Shown piece by piece: positions 22,101 through 33,279 of a stretch of 64,000 bases of DNA. The stretch is taken from assembly GCA_006937955.1 (NCBI GenBank), contig SSNP01000029.1, positions 3,981,497 to 4,045,496 of the forward strand, in the 5' to 3' direction. The stretch is from Pachypanchax playfairii (lineage: Eukaryota > Chordata > Actinopteri > Cyprinodontiformes > Aplocheilidae). Below the pieces are notes generated by a model, which saw nothing but the letters and a program-made list of their open reading frames with translations, did not search any database and was not told the DNA's origin. The translations under genes and the position numbers were made by a program. Numbering within the stretch: the first letter of the stretch is position 1; each line of letters opens with the position of its first letter.

Positions 22101-23633
22101 TAAAATGTCTGGGTGATTCGTTACTCTATTTAGTAAATCTAACCCATTATGGAGTTTAATAGAAACGTGGCACAAACGTCAGGAAACTGTATTTGGTGAA
22201 TTATTTCTTCGTTGTTATGATTCTTCTTGGCAGTAAATGGAAACCAAGTCTTTTAAATGGAGCGACGCTGGTCGTGACAGTGTGTATGTGGGATGAGCAT
22301 CAGAGTTGAGGATTTAGGCTGCACAATGGAAATCCTGTCAAACCTGGAAATTTAGCTTCAAAGATACATGAAAATGTGTGATGATGTATTTAACCGTTTT
22401 TTACCTCATGTGAACCAAATGGATCATCTCAGAAAAAATCTCTTCTGACTGAAACTCATAACTAATAAAATATATATATATATATTAGTAATATTTTAGT
22501 ATTGAAACATTAATAAATATAGATATAGTAAAGTGTTTTAGCCGGGTTTGACTGGTGTTGTTTGGTCTCGGTACTGACGGTATAAAGTCAATAACACTGT
22601 TCTAACTGGCTCCATCCAGGAGGCTCAGCCTACCTCAGGTCTGCTCCAGGCCTCCCTCATCTCCCTCTACACCATGTATCTCACCTGGTCTGCCATGTCC
22701 AACAACCCAAGTAAGTTCTGTCCCAGTGACTGAACCAGGAACCTCATTCACACAGCTGTTAACTGTGTTTCCCTGCTGCAGACCGGCAGTGCAACCCCAG
22801 CCTGTTGAGTTTGGTGCAGCCCAGCAGTCCCACTCCACCACCAGGACCCACTCCAGCTCCAGGAAACGTGCAGTGGTGGGACGCACAGAGCGTGGTGGGA
22901 CTCATCATATTCCTGCTCTGCACACTTTATGCCAGGTACTTTACAGTGTCTGCAGGAGCAGAAGTAGCTTCAGCTGCATGTGAGAAGTAACCAGATATAT
23001 TCTGTAGATGGTTTTTGTGAAGTTTTTCCACAGGTTTGATTTTAGTTTCTGCTGCTCGGGTTCTTTTTTGAAGGATTTTGAAAGAGCGGCTCTAAAAACA
23101 TGCAGAAACTTTTGTCTTCTGACTGGAGACAGAAGTATCATGTGGTGTAATGAGTTCCTGTTTCATATGAGCTCTCTCTCACCACAGCATCCGCTCCTCC
23201 AACAACTCCCAAGTCAATAAGCTGATGCAGACAGAAGAAGGCCAGGGTCTGACAGCCAATCACGAGGCGCCGGTGGAGGAGGATGGAGTTCAACGTGCTG
23301 TTGACAACGAGGAGGATGGAGTGACCTACAGCTACTCGTTCTTCCACTTCTCTCTCCTGCTGGCGTCTCTCTACATCATGATGACGCTCACTAACTGGTA
23401 TAAGTAAGTATCAGTCATTAGCTTTAGCTGCTGCTTGTTAGCTTCCCACAGAGCTTCAGACCATCCTGTAATACTGTCTGCTCTCGTTCTCCAGACCCAA
23501 CACGGACTACGCAGCCATGCAGACCACCATGCCAGCCGTCTGGGTGAAAATCTGCTCCAGCTGGCTCGGCTTGGCCCTCTATCTTTGGACCCTGGTGGCC
23601 CCGCTGGTGCTGCCTGATCGAGACTTCAGCTAA
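11414..23633 (+). CDS. serinc2: serine incorporator 2 (10 coding exons, 458 aa)
   Basis: Multipass membrane protein of the SERINC family; members are tied to serine incorporation into membrane lipids and lipid scrambling. Coding exons: 11414-11452, 14713-14874, 16388-16575, 16660-16739, 16818-16955, 18339-18508, 22620-22710, 22782-22935, 23188-23403, 23495-23633. All have GT-AG borders and consistent phases, summing to 1377 bases (458 aa plus stop). Start [13 protein letters not shown] joins [10 protein letters not shown], matching the family N-terminus. Other signatures are [110 protein letters not shown] and the C-terminus LVLPDRDFS. About ten hydrophobic segments are visible. A proline-rich lumenal-type loop ([15 protein letters not shown]) and an acidic loop before the last pair of helices are variable parts. 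Paralogue choice (2 rather than 1 or 3) rests on MGACL, VYRMCFA, IQNG and RDFS. Introns 1, 2, 5 and 6 carry transposons; none touches an exon. Confidence 0.9.
12848..13020 (+). pseudogene. THAP-domain exon remnant inside the P-like element
   Basis: The frame opens after the AG at 12846-12847 with [24 protein letters not shown], shifts by one base near 12925, and continues [16 protein letters not shown]. The invariant tryptophan, the C-x2-H ligand pair (CSEH) and the proline of the closing box (VIPSV, near 13000) are readable. The first THAP exon with the leading cysteine pair is not found. It cannot produce a domain as it stands. Confidence 0.75.
13147..13192. repeat. (TA)n microsatellite
   Basis: An uninterrupted TA dinucleotide run of about 46 bp inside the P-like element. 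Confidence 0.95.
13810..13915 (+). repeat. dispersed fish repeat tail (gaaaATGGATGG type)
   Basis: The segment CGCCTCTCGCCCACTGACCG followed by CCTGTGACCCTGAATAG and GATTATGGATGGATTG has the layout of a very common fish repeat 3' end. A shorter relative lies at 41695-41760, and another degraded one near 11985-12045. Confidence 0.55.
14979..15906 (+). mobile_element. non-autonomous hAT element with BED-finger remnant (serinc2 intron 2)
   Basis: A perfect 8-bp duplication ACAACAAC (14971-14978, 15907-15914) flanks it. The right end reads ...ATATCGCCCAGCTCTA, the inverse of the common hAT end TAGAGCTGGGCGATAT. The left end starts TAGAACGATAACG, apparently missing the GCTGGGC block. Near both ends lie TATCGCGATA-type runs. 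A frame from the ATG at 15237 encodes a lysine/acid-rich N-terminus then [14 protein letters not shown] and, in a shifted frame, [20 protein letters not shown], the body of a BED zinc finger. The hAT transposase core is missing. Confidence 0.85.
17497..18086 (+). mobile_element. TTAA-flanked MITE, copy 1 (serinc2 intron 5)
   Basis: Ends AGGTACAATATGGAAT and ATTCCACATTCCACCT are inverted versions of each other and sit between two TTAA sites (17493-17496, 18087-18090). The inner sequence matches the longer copy at 47091-47939 over most of its length (GGGTGTTTAGAGGGTTGTAG block, AGCCAATAGCTG block, GAGCCTGGCACCC block). TTAA targets are used by piggyBac and Kolobok transposons. There is no transposase, so the class is open. 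Confidence 0.75.
19131..20732 (+). mobile_element. Tc1-like transposon, copy B, coding-intact (serinc2 intron 6)
   Basis: A 1602-bp element flanked by TA dinucleotides with about 200-bp inverted repeats (19131-19330 and 20533-20732) beginning CAGTGGGGCAAAAAAGTATT. It carries one uninterrupted transposase gene. The matching copy A is at 5869-7355. It resembles the fish element described as Tana1 (recalled; not checked). Element and host gene are in the same orientation, and it lies within a 4.1-kb intron well away from splice sites. Confidence 0.95.
19494..20516 (+). CDS. Tc1-type DDE transposase, 340 aa, intact
   Basis: A cut-and-paste transposase that binds the inverted repeats and inserts at TA. 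N-terminal residues 1-60 form the first paired-type helix-turn-helix ([20 protein letters not shown]). A second helix-turn-helix follows (about 66-125), separated by a GRPR-like basic hook ([10 protein letters not shown]). The catalytic triad is complete: D153 ([10 protein letters not shown]), D244 ([10 protein letters not shown]) and E279 ([10 protein letters not shown]), with exactly 34 residues between the second and third. The glycine-rich box [19 protein letters not shown] is intact. At 340 residues it has full family length, with no stop or frameshift. Intact repeats plus an intact gene suggest a recently or currently mobile copy; activity itself cannot be read from sequence. Confidence 0.95.
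   Translation: MAKTKELSKDTRNKIVDLHQAGKTESAIGKQLGVKKSTVGAIIRKWKTYKTTDNLPRSGAPRKISPRGVKMITRTVSKNPRTTRRDLVNDLQRAGTKVTKATISNTLRRKGLKSCSARRVPLLKPGHVQARLRFAREHLDDPEEDWENIIWSDETKIELFGRNSTCRVWRGKNAELDPKNTIPTVKHGGGNIMLWGCFSARGPGRLIRVKERMNGAMYRKILSENLLPSARALKMRRGWVFQHDNDPKHTARATKEWLRKKHFKVLEWPSQSPDLNPIENLWRELKVRVAQRQPQNITALEEICMEEWAKIPATVCENLVKTYRKRLTSVIANKGYITKY
20744..21984 (-). mobile_element. older Tc1-like transposon, inactive
   Basis: Short inverted ends TACACTATATTACCAAAAGT / inverse, flanked by TA. The transposase reads on the minus strand in two main pieces. 21554-21997 holds the start ([20 protein letters not shown], helix-turn-helix [20 protein letters not shown]). 20912-21517 holds the catalytic part ([40 protein letters not shown]). 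An in-frame TAG at about 21551-21553 splits them, and a frameshift near 20960 breaks the C-terminus, whose correct frame continues as [20 protein letters not shown]. It starts only 11 bp after the younger Tc1 copy B. Confidence 0.9.
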
Positions 23634-24461
23634 GAACCTGAAGTAAAACCAGCTTTAGCTTAAAACTGCTCAGTTTAAATGTTGGATGTTCTTAAAGCTT
23701 TATGGTAAATACTCTGCTCCAGTCTCAGACCGCTGCCTGGACCAAGTTCTCAGATGGATTTTACTGGTTCTTTAAAAAACTGTTTGAGTTGGAACTTTAA
23801 TCACATTCCAGTTTTCACCTTGAGTCATACCCGTCTTCTGTTCCACTGTTAGTAATGTTACTGAGAGCACTACAGGCCTTATTAGGACGAGACCAAATCA
23901 CTTCTTATTGGTTTTTATTTGAACACATTTTAGTTTCCAACTTTTCCCTTTTTTACACGATGACGTATGAATTGATTGTTTTTTTTTTCTTTTGATTTTA
24001 TTATATATCATTTGAGATTGAGATGCTCTTATTGTATTTCTGCACATATTTAGTTTAGAGAAGCTGTTAAAATCTTTTAATTTTCCAAAGTGTCATTTCT
24101 TAAAAGTTTGTTTTTTATTCTATTTCATTCCAGAGTGAGGACACAGTTGTGTCCTGTAGGTGGCGCTGTTGTTCCTTATTAAACTTTACGGGGTTTCATT
24201 ACTTTCTGTAGGAAAATGTAATCTGATATTTTCAGATTTTTATTTTTGCTTTATCTTTATTATATTTTTGCACACTAGCCTGTGTGTTCGCTTGATAAAA
24301 CTCAGTTATGCACATGTTTGTCTTCTGTCGTAGGAACGATCAGAGTTAAGAGTTTGGATTCTTTCGGGCTCTGCATTCTGCTGTTATTTTCTTAATCACA
24401 GTTTAAAATGATGGTATAAATACAAAAGAATGACAGATTGTAATTTTTCTCACTTTTTCTC

Positions 24462-24467
24462 AATAAA
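24462..24467 (+). promoter_or_regulatory. probable serinc2 polyadenylation signal
   Basis: AATAAA lies 829 bases after the stop codon in an AT-rich 3' UTR with no earlier clear AATAAA in a comparable context. A T/G-rich stretch follows within 30 bases. Confidence 0.55.
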
Positions 24468-24589
24468 ATTTTCTGCCTGCGTTGATTCAGTTTGTTTGAC
24501 TCGGCTGCTCGTCACGTGCACAGACTTCCTGGAGTTTCTTCCAGTGTAGATCAGCTGCTCAGTTCTTTCTGTCTCTAAAAGCTGTGAGG

Positions 24590-24770
24590 ATTCCAGGATG
24601 GAGTCCAGTAGACCTCTGTAGGTCTGCTGAGGTACCTGGCATGTCCTGGAAGTCATGAGATAAAGTCCAATAGATTGGACTTGTTTGTCCAGAACATTTC
24701 ACAGATGCTTGATTGGACCGAGATCAGCATGGACACCATGAGCACCTTGAACTTGTGTTCCTTAATCCTT
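24590..24770 (-). pseudogene. degraded Tc1/mariner-type transposase end
   Basis: On the minus strand, GATCTCGGTCCAATCAAGCA and the sequence after it corresponds to a decayed version of the D-L-N-P-I-E-H-L catalytic block, followed by a tail with VPQQTYRGLLDSIL. Several frame breaks are present. Related degraded sequence may extend to about 25010. Confidence 0.45.
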
Positions 24771-25540
24771 GGACACAATGACCCGTATGAACGCATCGTT
24801 CGTACAAATTCCACATTTCCTACAAAATCTGGAGTTTGTGACTGTTTAATGGAGGCAAGTTCTGTTTCCTACAGGGAGCTGTTACGGCGCATCATCAATA
24901 ACTTGATGAATCACGAGACTTTCAGCTGTTTGTTGGCAGCAGAGTTCTTCTTCTCTTCATACAGGTGTGTTGGAACCTTCTTCTGGTCTACTGACGACCA
25001 TCTTACAAAAAATTATTGTCATAAATCACAGCAATTTCAATTGGTTGTTAAGAGCCTCAAGCTGTTGAGGAATCTACATGATGGAGGTCCAGTATCTCTA
25101 AAGTTCTGTCTGTTGATCGTCACATCTGCTCAGAAATTTGTGGAAAATCTTCTAACTTTCCAGCTGAAAATAAAGCAGAGAGACTCCAGCTGCATCTTCT
25201 ACAGCTGCAGGATGAAGATCTACCAGCTGTAGATGCTTCTTCTGAAGACCTGGAGAGAAGACGCCACTCTGGTGGGTGCAGGACTGGATCCTGAAGCAGA
25301 ACCTCTACACTCAGAACCGGGTTCAGTTCCATGAGCTGGACCATGAGTCAGAAGGGACCGGAACACATTTTCTGAGCTGTTGCATCAGGTTGCCTCACGT
25401 GTCGGCGATAATTTCTGGAAGCCAAAACATCAACAGGTTTTAGGTTTAAATTAATAGAATGTTGCTGTTGTTAAAAAAATAAAAACTATACCTCAGACGT
25501 TTTACATGTGAACCTTTACAGAAGTAGTTTTTATCTTCTT
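24771..25540. other. unassigned intergenic sequence
   Basis: There are open frames here (for example 24675-25232 on the plus strand) but they show no domain, coding bias or splice structure that I recognise. They overlap a transposase relic in antisense. I treat them as non-coding. Confidence 0.4.
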
Positions 25541-25549
25541 AGTTTATCT

Positions 25550-26430
25550 ACAAATAGATTCAAAAACCAAGGACATGGTTATTGATTGTAGACTCTCCAC
25601 ATCGCCCTCTCTGGGCAGCAGTGAAATTCACGGCGAAGTGATTGAGGTGGTGAAGAAGAACAAATATTTTGGCACCTGGATTGAAAACAAGTTGCAGTTT
25701 GACACAAATACGGACTCTTTTTAAACGTGGTCAGCAGAGAATCTTTCTTTTAAGGAAAATGAACTCTTTTAATGTAAATAAAAGGATCCTCAGCAATTTT
25801 TACTGCTGCTTCATAGAAAGCCTCTTACCTTTTTCATTTGTTTGCTGGTACAAGAGTTTGGCTGTGAAAGAGAAAAATAAACTACAAAAAAATGTCAACA
25901 TCTGCTCTAAAATCATTGGGTTTAAACATACAGTTTCTATGGGAGGAGCAGGCGTTAAAGAAGCCATTTCATACAAATTTCAGGACTTTGTGGTTATTTC
26001 GTAAGTATTAACCTGTAATATGAAACATCTTATTTCTAAAAAACATCAGGAAACACTGATTAACAGACCTTTGAATCTCTACGTCAAAATTCGGCTGGTT
26101 CTGTCAGGCCTCGAGCAGCAGCTCGTTCATATTCATTATTTGAATTTGCTGGACTCTGATTGGCTAACAAACTAGCCTATGAGAGCAAGGTATACTGTTT
26201 CCTGCCCCACTGTGCATGGCAACAGCAGACGTTCTCTCTTGCTGTTTGCTACTTCTTATGCTAACAGCTTTTAGCCAGCAGCATGCTAGGCGTGGTTTCA
26301 ACTGCAGGAGCTGATGAATACTAACGAACAAAGGAGTTGTGATGAAACAGATACAGACCGTTCGGACGTTTTTTAAAAGTCTGCTGCATATTAATTGCCC
26401 TTTGGGACCAATAAAGTTTATTGAATCTGA
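25550..26430 (+). mobile_element. LINE reverse-transcriptase C-terminal fragment with an inserted repeat
   Basis: The plus strand encodes TKDMVIDCRLSTSPSLGS, VKKNKYFGTWIENKLQFDTN, then QQRIFLLRKMNSFNVNKRIL and FYCCFIESLLPFSFVCWYKS. This is the thumb and C-terminal part of a fish non-LTR reverse transcriptase (Rex1-like; clade uncertain). About 26100-26360 is a different repeat, the inverted partner of 31263-31505. The LINE tail resumes near 26385 with CCCTTTGGGACCAATAAAGT, followed by the host flank. Confidence 0.65.
26100..26360 (-). repeat. dispersed repeat, partner of 31263-31505
   Basis: About 240 bp match in inverted orientation to 31263-31505, including TGATTGGCTAACAAACTAGC and GCTAACAGCTTTTAGCCAGC. 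It interrupts the LINE fragment around it. Confidence 0.7.
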
Positions 26431-26440
26431 AATAGTTTTT

Positions 26441-27040
26441 TTATGTTTACCTGGAATAAGTTATTTCATGCTTGAAAGGCTGTTATTTTGAGCAGGTGGA
26501 ATGTCCTGTACCTCACCTTTAGTGTGCAGGTTCTGGTCCCAGAGCCTGGAAACAGGACGTCACAGCTAGATGGGTTAAAAACCCATGGAAGAAGGAGGAG
26601 ATGGCTGGTCCCATTTTTACTTCATTACACATGGTTTTGTTTGAACGTGATAGTGAAAAGCCTCTGCCCAGATGTGAGCAGTACAACAACCTCCTGCTGT
26701 TGCGTAACACCAGATACGGCTCTGATCAGTTGCATAAGCCAGTTATAGAAAGATGCTTTGCCGGGGAATCGCCTCCACCTCTTGTGGTTTGGTATTTTTA
26801 TCTCTTCTCACGAGGACCTTCTTTATGGTCTCTGTGAGCAGTGACTGCTCCTGTCCTCCCAGAGGGATCGAAGCACCAGGCAACCAGGTGGAAAAACATA
26901 CTGTGGAACCTTGTGGAATAAAGTTCTGAGGTGACCCAGTGGTATTCATTAGAAGGCTGTATGGGTCTCTGCTGTCACAGGAATAAATATGAGGACAAAA
27001 TAATGTCAGACTATATCACAGGTTCCTGAAAATAGACTGT
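26441..27040. other. unassigned intergenic sequence
   Basis: No gene or clear repeat seen. Short open frames on both strands lack any recognisable domain. Confidence 0.35.
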
Positions 27041-27044
27041 TTGT

Positions 27045-28260
27045 ATCCAGCAGCCGCTGGGTGAGAGGCGGGGCTAACCCTGGACAGGCCGCCAGTCCAT
27101 CTCTGAGACGCTTAGAGACAAACAACCAGTCACTCTCACACCAAGGGACAGTTTATCAGTCCAACTTCAGTTCACATCAATTCAGTTTTAATTATAAAGA
27201 ACCAGTTTATGTTCCACAGATGAGTCGAGATTCAAAGTTATTTATATCAAAATATTTTAATCAGTTGTAAATACGGATCAAGATGTTATACGCCAATTAG
27301 TAAAAAATTCTTACAAACATCAAATCAACATCCTCCATCCTGAGCAGCACCAACTGGAGACAGAAAGAAACCTCCTACAGGACCAGAACCAGGATGAGTT
27401 CTGCCTCGACCCACCGGGGTCTGAGAGGACGGGAAGAAACCTCCTACAGGACCAGAACCAGGATGAGTTCTGCCTCGACCCACCGGGGTCTGAGAGGACA
27501 TGAAAGAAACCTCCTACAGGACCAGAACCAGGATGAGTTCTGCCTCGACCCACCGGGGTCTGAGAGGACGGAAAGAAACCTCCTACAGGACCAGAACCAG
27601 GATGAGTTCTGCCTCGACCCACCGGGGTCTGAGAGGACGGAAAGAAACCTCCTACAGGACCAGAACCAGGATGAGTTCTGCCTCGACCCACCGGGGTCTG
27701 AGAGGACGGAAAGAAACCTCCTACAGGACCAGAACCAGGATGAGTTCTGCCTCGACCCACCGGGGTCTGAGAGGACATGAAAGAAACCTCCTACAGGACC
27801 AGAACCAGGATGAGTTCTGCCTCGACCCACCGGGGTCTGAGAGGACGGGAAGAAACCTCCTACAGGACCAGAACCAGGATGAGTTCTGCCTCGACCCACC
27901 GGGGTCTGAGAGGACATGAAAGAAACAAACACAGATGGATTTGAGCCAGTCGTCATTTCTATGAAAGAGAAACAGAGTTAAAGTTAATGGCAGCAATAAT
28001 AATAAACACAGACATGGAGAGTAAAGAGGATGAAGACATGTGGACAGTATGTCCTCCAGCAATCTGAGACTGTAGCAGCATAACTAAAGGGATGGATCAG
28101 AAAAACCCAAATTAACTCTAACTTGATCAAACATTTAAGTCTATTCTTAAAATGAATTATCTAACACAAATATTTATTCAGCAGGAGGAAACTGAAGAAA
28201 ACCCACTGATGCATGAGAGAACATGGAAACTCCATACAGACAGGACAGAGACCTCAGATT
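27045..28260. repeat. dispersed fish repeat split by a minisatellite
   Basis: 27045-27150 (CTGGGTGAGAGGCGGGGCTA, GGACAGGCCGCCAGTC) and 28180-28255 (GGAGGAAACTGAAGAAAACC, GAGAACATGGAAACTCCATA) look like the two halves of a very common fish repeat. In its usual form these blocks lie much closer together. The 69-bp tandem array and other sequence separate them here. Confidence 0.5.
27364..27920. repeat. 69/70-bp minisatellite, 8 units
   Basis: Eight head-to-tail units built on AGAAACCTCCTACAGGACCA and ending TGAGAGGAC, then GG, GGA or ATGA variants. Most units are 69 bp; units ending ACATGA are 70 bp. Variants are not random along the array (ACATGA at units 2, 6 and 8; ACGGG at 1 and 7; ACGGA at 3-5), as expected for block duplication or gene conversion. 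Because 69 is a multiple of three and the unit lacks stops in several frames, long repetitive open frames appear on both strands. They are by-products of the repeat. Confidence 0.95.
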
Positions 28261-30980
28261 TGAGTCAACACCTTTTTCATCACAATTAAATGATGACTTA
28301 GAAAATGTATTTTCATTTTCTTACTTTCAGCCTACAGCTGAACCAAGTGTTTTGGATCTTTTTGCAAAAATTAAAGGAAGATTTGTTTGAATTCTGAAAA
28401 CAAGTCAACACCTGATGAGTGTGTCTCATTAAAATGATCCAAACTATTTCTAATTTCCAGGAAATATATTTATCACTTAGAGCTTTTTTTCATTGTCCTT
28501 TCTTTACCATCGTGGGCCTAGTTTGGCCTGAACGTCTCTCATCAAGGCCGGACATGCCCGCTGGAAAACTGCATCATCAACTTTCAAAGAATTCTCTCTG
28601 TCCCGCTCCAGCATCTGGACCGGACCACCGGTACCAGCGCTGGTAGGAACCGGTTTCATCTTTCTGCTTTACGGGTCACGAAATCAAAAGCTTAACCATG
28701 AATCCATGATGTCCACATTAAACATCTTGGAAGTGCAGTGTTTTGAGAATCGAGCGTAACTGTTGGTTCTTGGAATTTAACAGCGATACGGAATAAAGCA
28801 GCAACAAAGCTGGTTGAAATGAAACACAGCACTTCCGTTCTGAAACTCGGTTTAACCGCGCCAAGTCTGTTGTGTTTGTTTAAAACGAATAAATTAAAAG
28901 CTGTATGAGCTTTAATGTAGTAAAAATTTAAGAAAACGTTTATTTGCGCGGTTATATGAGTTCCATTGTTAGTCTGAAGCTAAACGGAATTTAGCTTTTA
29001 GCTTGTTAGGCATCTGCCCATTTCCGGTTTGTCGCTGCAAACATCTGCTGACTTGACTCACCTGGAGAAGCTGCGTTCGTACCGCAGAGAAGTGAAGTTG
29101 AGCATCCTGCAGGTACTGTACACTCCAGTATCTTATCTGCGAGTTTTTACTGAATATACTTCCTTGTATTATGTAGCTTCAATTACTGTAGAATTGCACG
29201 CCTTGTGTTCGAACGGGCGGTTATTCTTATGGCTATTTTTGCTATAAATGATCAGTTTAAGTGTGACTAACCAACGTACATGGGTCAAATGATTAGGGAC
29301 GCTGTGCTCTGGTTTTTGTGTATTTATTTATTTATTTTGAAACACATGAACAACCTGAGCAGCTGGACTTGGGCTTGTCCATTCCGTCCATTCCCTTCAA
29401 ACTGGCTTCATTCATTGTCTGTGAGAAGGAGGCGGAGGTGTCGAGCTGCGGCAAGCCAGCAAGTTGAACACAAATCAACAGGAAGTCGAACAAGTTCATT
29501 TTCAAAATACACCTCCTGGATTTCAGGTGTGTTTTTGTTTTATGTGCGAGGTTAGTCACTATGTTGCCAAATATTTTGGCACATACAACAGGCTTAGTGG
29601 TGTCAAAAATTTTTGCTCTAAAAATAGAGATCAGGAAGATGACAGAAACAAGAAGTTATCGGCTCTTGAATGTAGTTTTATTTTGAAGACGTCTCATGGA
29701 GGGTTGTTATTTCTTCCAGCTTGACTGTGTGTGTGCAGCGGTAGAGAATGTAGAAAAACTGCTGGTTCGTTGTATTTTTACAACATTATCCGGTGCTGTT
29801 GAACACACACGGTTTGGGGAATTTTGTTCTCGTGGTTTGGAACCATCCTCCACGTGCTTGAATTAGAACATCAATAAGATAGTGGGACACAGGTGTGTAT
29901 CTGTGCTCGGTGCAGTCTGCACTACGTGGTGTTGCGCTTGGCTACAGTAACGCTATGCGCATCGTTTGTACCGAAGCAGCATCCATTCAAAATAAATAAA
30001 TAAATAAATACAAATCTGCCAAGTTAATGTTTAATAATAGGACTGCAACTGCGCATGTCCAACTGAAGCATGATTGAAGACACTTCAGAGCACATGTTTT
30101 CCCCACATTTGTAATCTTCCTCCCTTTGTTACGGCTCTTCTGGAGCACACAGCTGCGTGAACATCTGCTTTAACACGTTAGGCTTCCTTTATTGGGTTAA
30201 ACGGAAACGAAACCATCAACACAGCGCCTGCATGAAGCCTCAGTTCGGACATTTCCAGGCTTACATGAATCCAGCATGACATCATGCTTGAGAAACAGTC
30301 CCGCTCAGAGCCGCTGGATCAAATATTACATAATCACCACTGAGCAGAAACTGCTGGGCTGATTTGGACATCAGTGCTGAGGCCAAGTGGATAAGCTTTA
30401 GTTCCCATGCTGCATGTTTGGTCCATCCAGGGTGAAATGAAAAGAGAGTGCACAGAGAAAGACACTGAGGTGGTTCAGGTGGACTCTGCAGGTCTTCTGG
30501 ATTAGAGGGCAGCTGAGGACAGCTGTGATCTGGCACTGACTCAATTTGTACAAGATGGTTTTCAGTAAGCAATGAATCCACCAATGAGCTTAAAGATGAG
30601 TGATGTCAGAATGTTTCTTGATTTACTTGTTTATTGTAAAAACGCAGCAGGAGCCAGACTGCACACATGTGGGTGCACGAAACACAAATCAGATCTCGAC
30701 AGTCTCATAGTCACCCAACCAAAAGCTTTATATCTGTTTTGAATCAGACACAAACTGTGTGGCATTTTTCTCCCTGGGGTGTAAAAAAACTGAGTATTAT
30801 TAATCGACAATTCATAGATAACTAGGAATTTATAATCTCTTGTTTCTACCAAATCACATACAAACATGTAGAGAATCTTTTCTTTATGAGATACAAGTAA
30901 AAAAGTTACAACTTCAAAAATTCACAAAGTTTATTCTTTACTACTCAACATCAGCGTGAGGCTGAATATGAATCTGTCCT
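28261..30980. other. unassigned intergenic sequence
   Basis: No gene with domain support. A possible small exon at about 29029-29112 (frame ending KLRSYRREVKLSILQ, then GGTACTG donor-like) has no match I recognise. 29990-30010 is an (AATA)n run. The rest shows neither repeat pairs within the window nor coding signal. Confidence 0.35.
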
Positions 30981-30984
30981 TTAA

Positions 30985-31510
30985 AGAGACCCTTCCACTA
31001 AAAACAGTTTTTCTGAGGTTTCTGTTGAATATTTTACCTCATCAGGTGTTCTTACCTTCATAGTGGGCTTGACTTCAGCCTCCTTCGTGGAACTGGAATT
31101 GAGAAATTTAAGCCAGGATTGGCCTGATAAGCCTGGTTTATGGAGTAAGCTTGCTTGGTGGAATAGGCAGGTGTTCTTAGCTGGGTGTGAAAACAGGTCA
31201 ACAACTTCTCTTTCAGTTTTTATCTCTCAAACTACACAGGTGGCAATAAAACCCGAGTTTGAACAACCTGTATCTGTTTCATCACAACTCCTTTGTTCAT
31301 TAGTATTCGGCAGCTCCTGCAGTTGAAACCACGCCTGGCAGGCTGCTGGCTAAAAGCTGTTAGCATAAAATGTAGCAAACAGGAAGAGACTACGTGCGCT
31401 GTTGCCATGCGCAGTGGGGCAGGAAACAGTATGCCTTGCTCTCATAGGCTAGTTTGTTAGCCAATCAGAGCCCAGCAAATTCACATAATGAATATTAATG
31501 AGTTGCACTG
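30985..31510 (+). repeat. dispersed DNA-transposon-like repeat
   Basis: The left end AGAGACCCTTCCACTAAAAA follows a TTAA (30981-30984) and matches, inverted, 7850-7935. The inner part 31263-31505 matches, inverted, 26100-26360. The right terminus and target duplication cannot be fixed. It is probably another TTAA-targeting non-autonomous element. Confidence 0.5.
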
Positions 31511-31520
31511 TGGAAAACAC

Positions 31521-33270
31521 TGTGATCTGTTGAAAACAGTTTAAAAGTTAAACTCAGACGTACCTTTCTGTTATCTTGGACATGTAAATATGCATATTTG
31601 AGAGTTATTAAAACTTGATTTGCTTATGAGTCTGAGACAGGGAAGACTTTCAAAAAGTTGCATGATCAGCATCCATTAATAGCTAAATACAGAAATGGCA
31701 GTCAGACTTGTAAATACAGTTTCACGTCGAACTTTATCGAAAATAGTTTTGTACAACTTCATAAGTATATCTGTGCATTTTTCTGGATTCGTTCTCTTAG
31801 TTGTGAAACTACAGTTGAAGCAGCAGCACAGGAAATAGCAATTCCTGCCATACTGTATGTTTTCACTTCAGCTGGTATCAAGTGAGACAGACCAAGGTAT
31901 TTTATTTATTTACTGTTACAGGTGACCCCAGTGTACACGTCCATCTTTTATTCATCTGTCTGTTGCTGCCTGTCAGTGTGCTGTGATGTTTAGCCGTCTC
32001 ACTCGTAGTGTAGTGGTCAGATTTTTCACACTCTTTTGTCAGCCTGCATTCACAACAGGAAATATGTTTGACAGGCTCAGTAGAAAACCAGGAACTGTGC
32101 TTGTGATGGTTCAGTCTTCATCATGTTCTCTCCTCCTGGATCTGTTCCTCAGAGCTCAGGGTCACTATGTCGCTTGGTCAAAGTGTACGTGTTTCGTGGG
32201 TATGTAAAGGAGCCATCAGCTGCAGGTCTATTCATACCTACCATCAATTATTTGTTCACATTTTTTACCATTTTGTATTTGCATGTGAAGTTTGAGATAT
32301 TTTAATGATCTTAGTTGTGGATTGGTTGCTGATTTTGTGCACAGAGGAGTAAAATAAAACAGCAACACCACCCAGGCGGTCTCAGGTCCTGCACGAGGTA
32401 ATCGAGTGATTTCTAAGGCTTCTTTGCTGGAATCTGTTTACTCCTGGCTGGGACGTGTTGTTAGCCTTGGTGATGGTCTGTTCCATGGACCCTGCTGTTC
32501 TTGTCCCTGCTGGTGTGAGGTGAACCTGCAGAACCTGTAGCCTAGGGCTGGGCGATATGACTTTAAAAAAACATTGATTTTTTTTCAGATTTTCCCTACT
32601 TATTAAAGAAAGCAACAAGTACAAACAACGGACAACTTAAAGCGACCGCTCCTGTGTTTGTTCTCCATCATGCCTTTTTCCTGTTATATGTGGTGCATTG
32701 TGCAAAGAATTCAGCTAGTTAGCTGTTTTTAGCTAAGGTTTGTTTGTCACGGTTTGGGTGGGTGGGGGGGGGGCTTAGTGGCCATGTGTCCTCCTCAGCT
32801 CTTCTTCCTATTTGGGGTCCCACAGGGCTTAGTTCTTGCTCTCCGTACTATTTTCCTGACTATATTTGCTCCAACTTGCATCAAGAATTAAAAATCACAT
32901 TATAATATTCCATTGCCATGCAGGAGACCGCCAAATTCATGTCCCTTCAATGAAAAAGAATGTCTTGATGACATCCAGGTCTGTCCCACCACCTTTAATA
33001 AAAACAGCAATAACGAGACTGAAGTGGTGTTTTTCAGAATCTCCACTGAGACTGCCAATCTAGCTTCAGGCGCACTGATTTAACATATTAGACACTTGTC
33101 TCAATATATTAATGTCACTGTTATGAAGTGGTGCAAATGTAAAAGATGTGAATCACAGTAACTCCAAACTGACTTTGAGATCATCGTATTCAACTTGGAA
33201 TAAATGAGAATTAAACATCAAGAAGATCATTGGAGTGATGATGTCATAGAGAAACGTTTCTCTGCCCTGA
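31521..33270. other. intergenic, with one orphan hAT end
   Basis: At 32543-32600 the sequence TAGGGCTGGGCGATATGA is a typical hAT terminus, but no opposite end or duplicate target is visible. Otherwise no gene or repeat can be supported. A G-rich run lies at about 32758-32774. Confidence 0.4.
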
Positions 33271-33279
33271 ATGACTGTA

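Noticed and set aside
24675..25232. A 185-residue open frame downstream of serinc2
   Set aside because: Overlaps an antisense transposase relic and shows no domain or splice support.
27320..27956. Long repetitive open frames on both strands (23-residue period)
   Set aside because: They arise from a 69-bp tandem array lacking stops; there is no start context, domain or splice signal.
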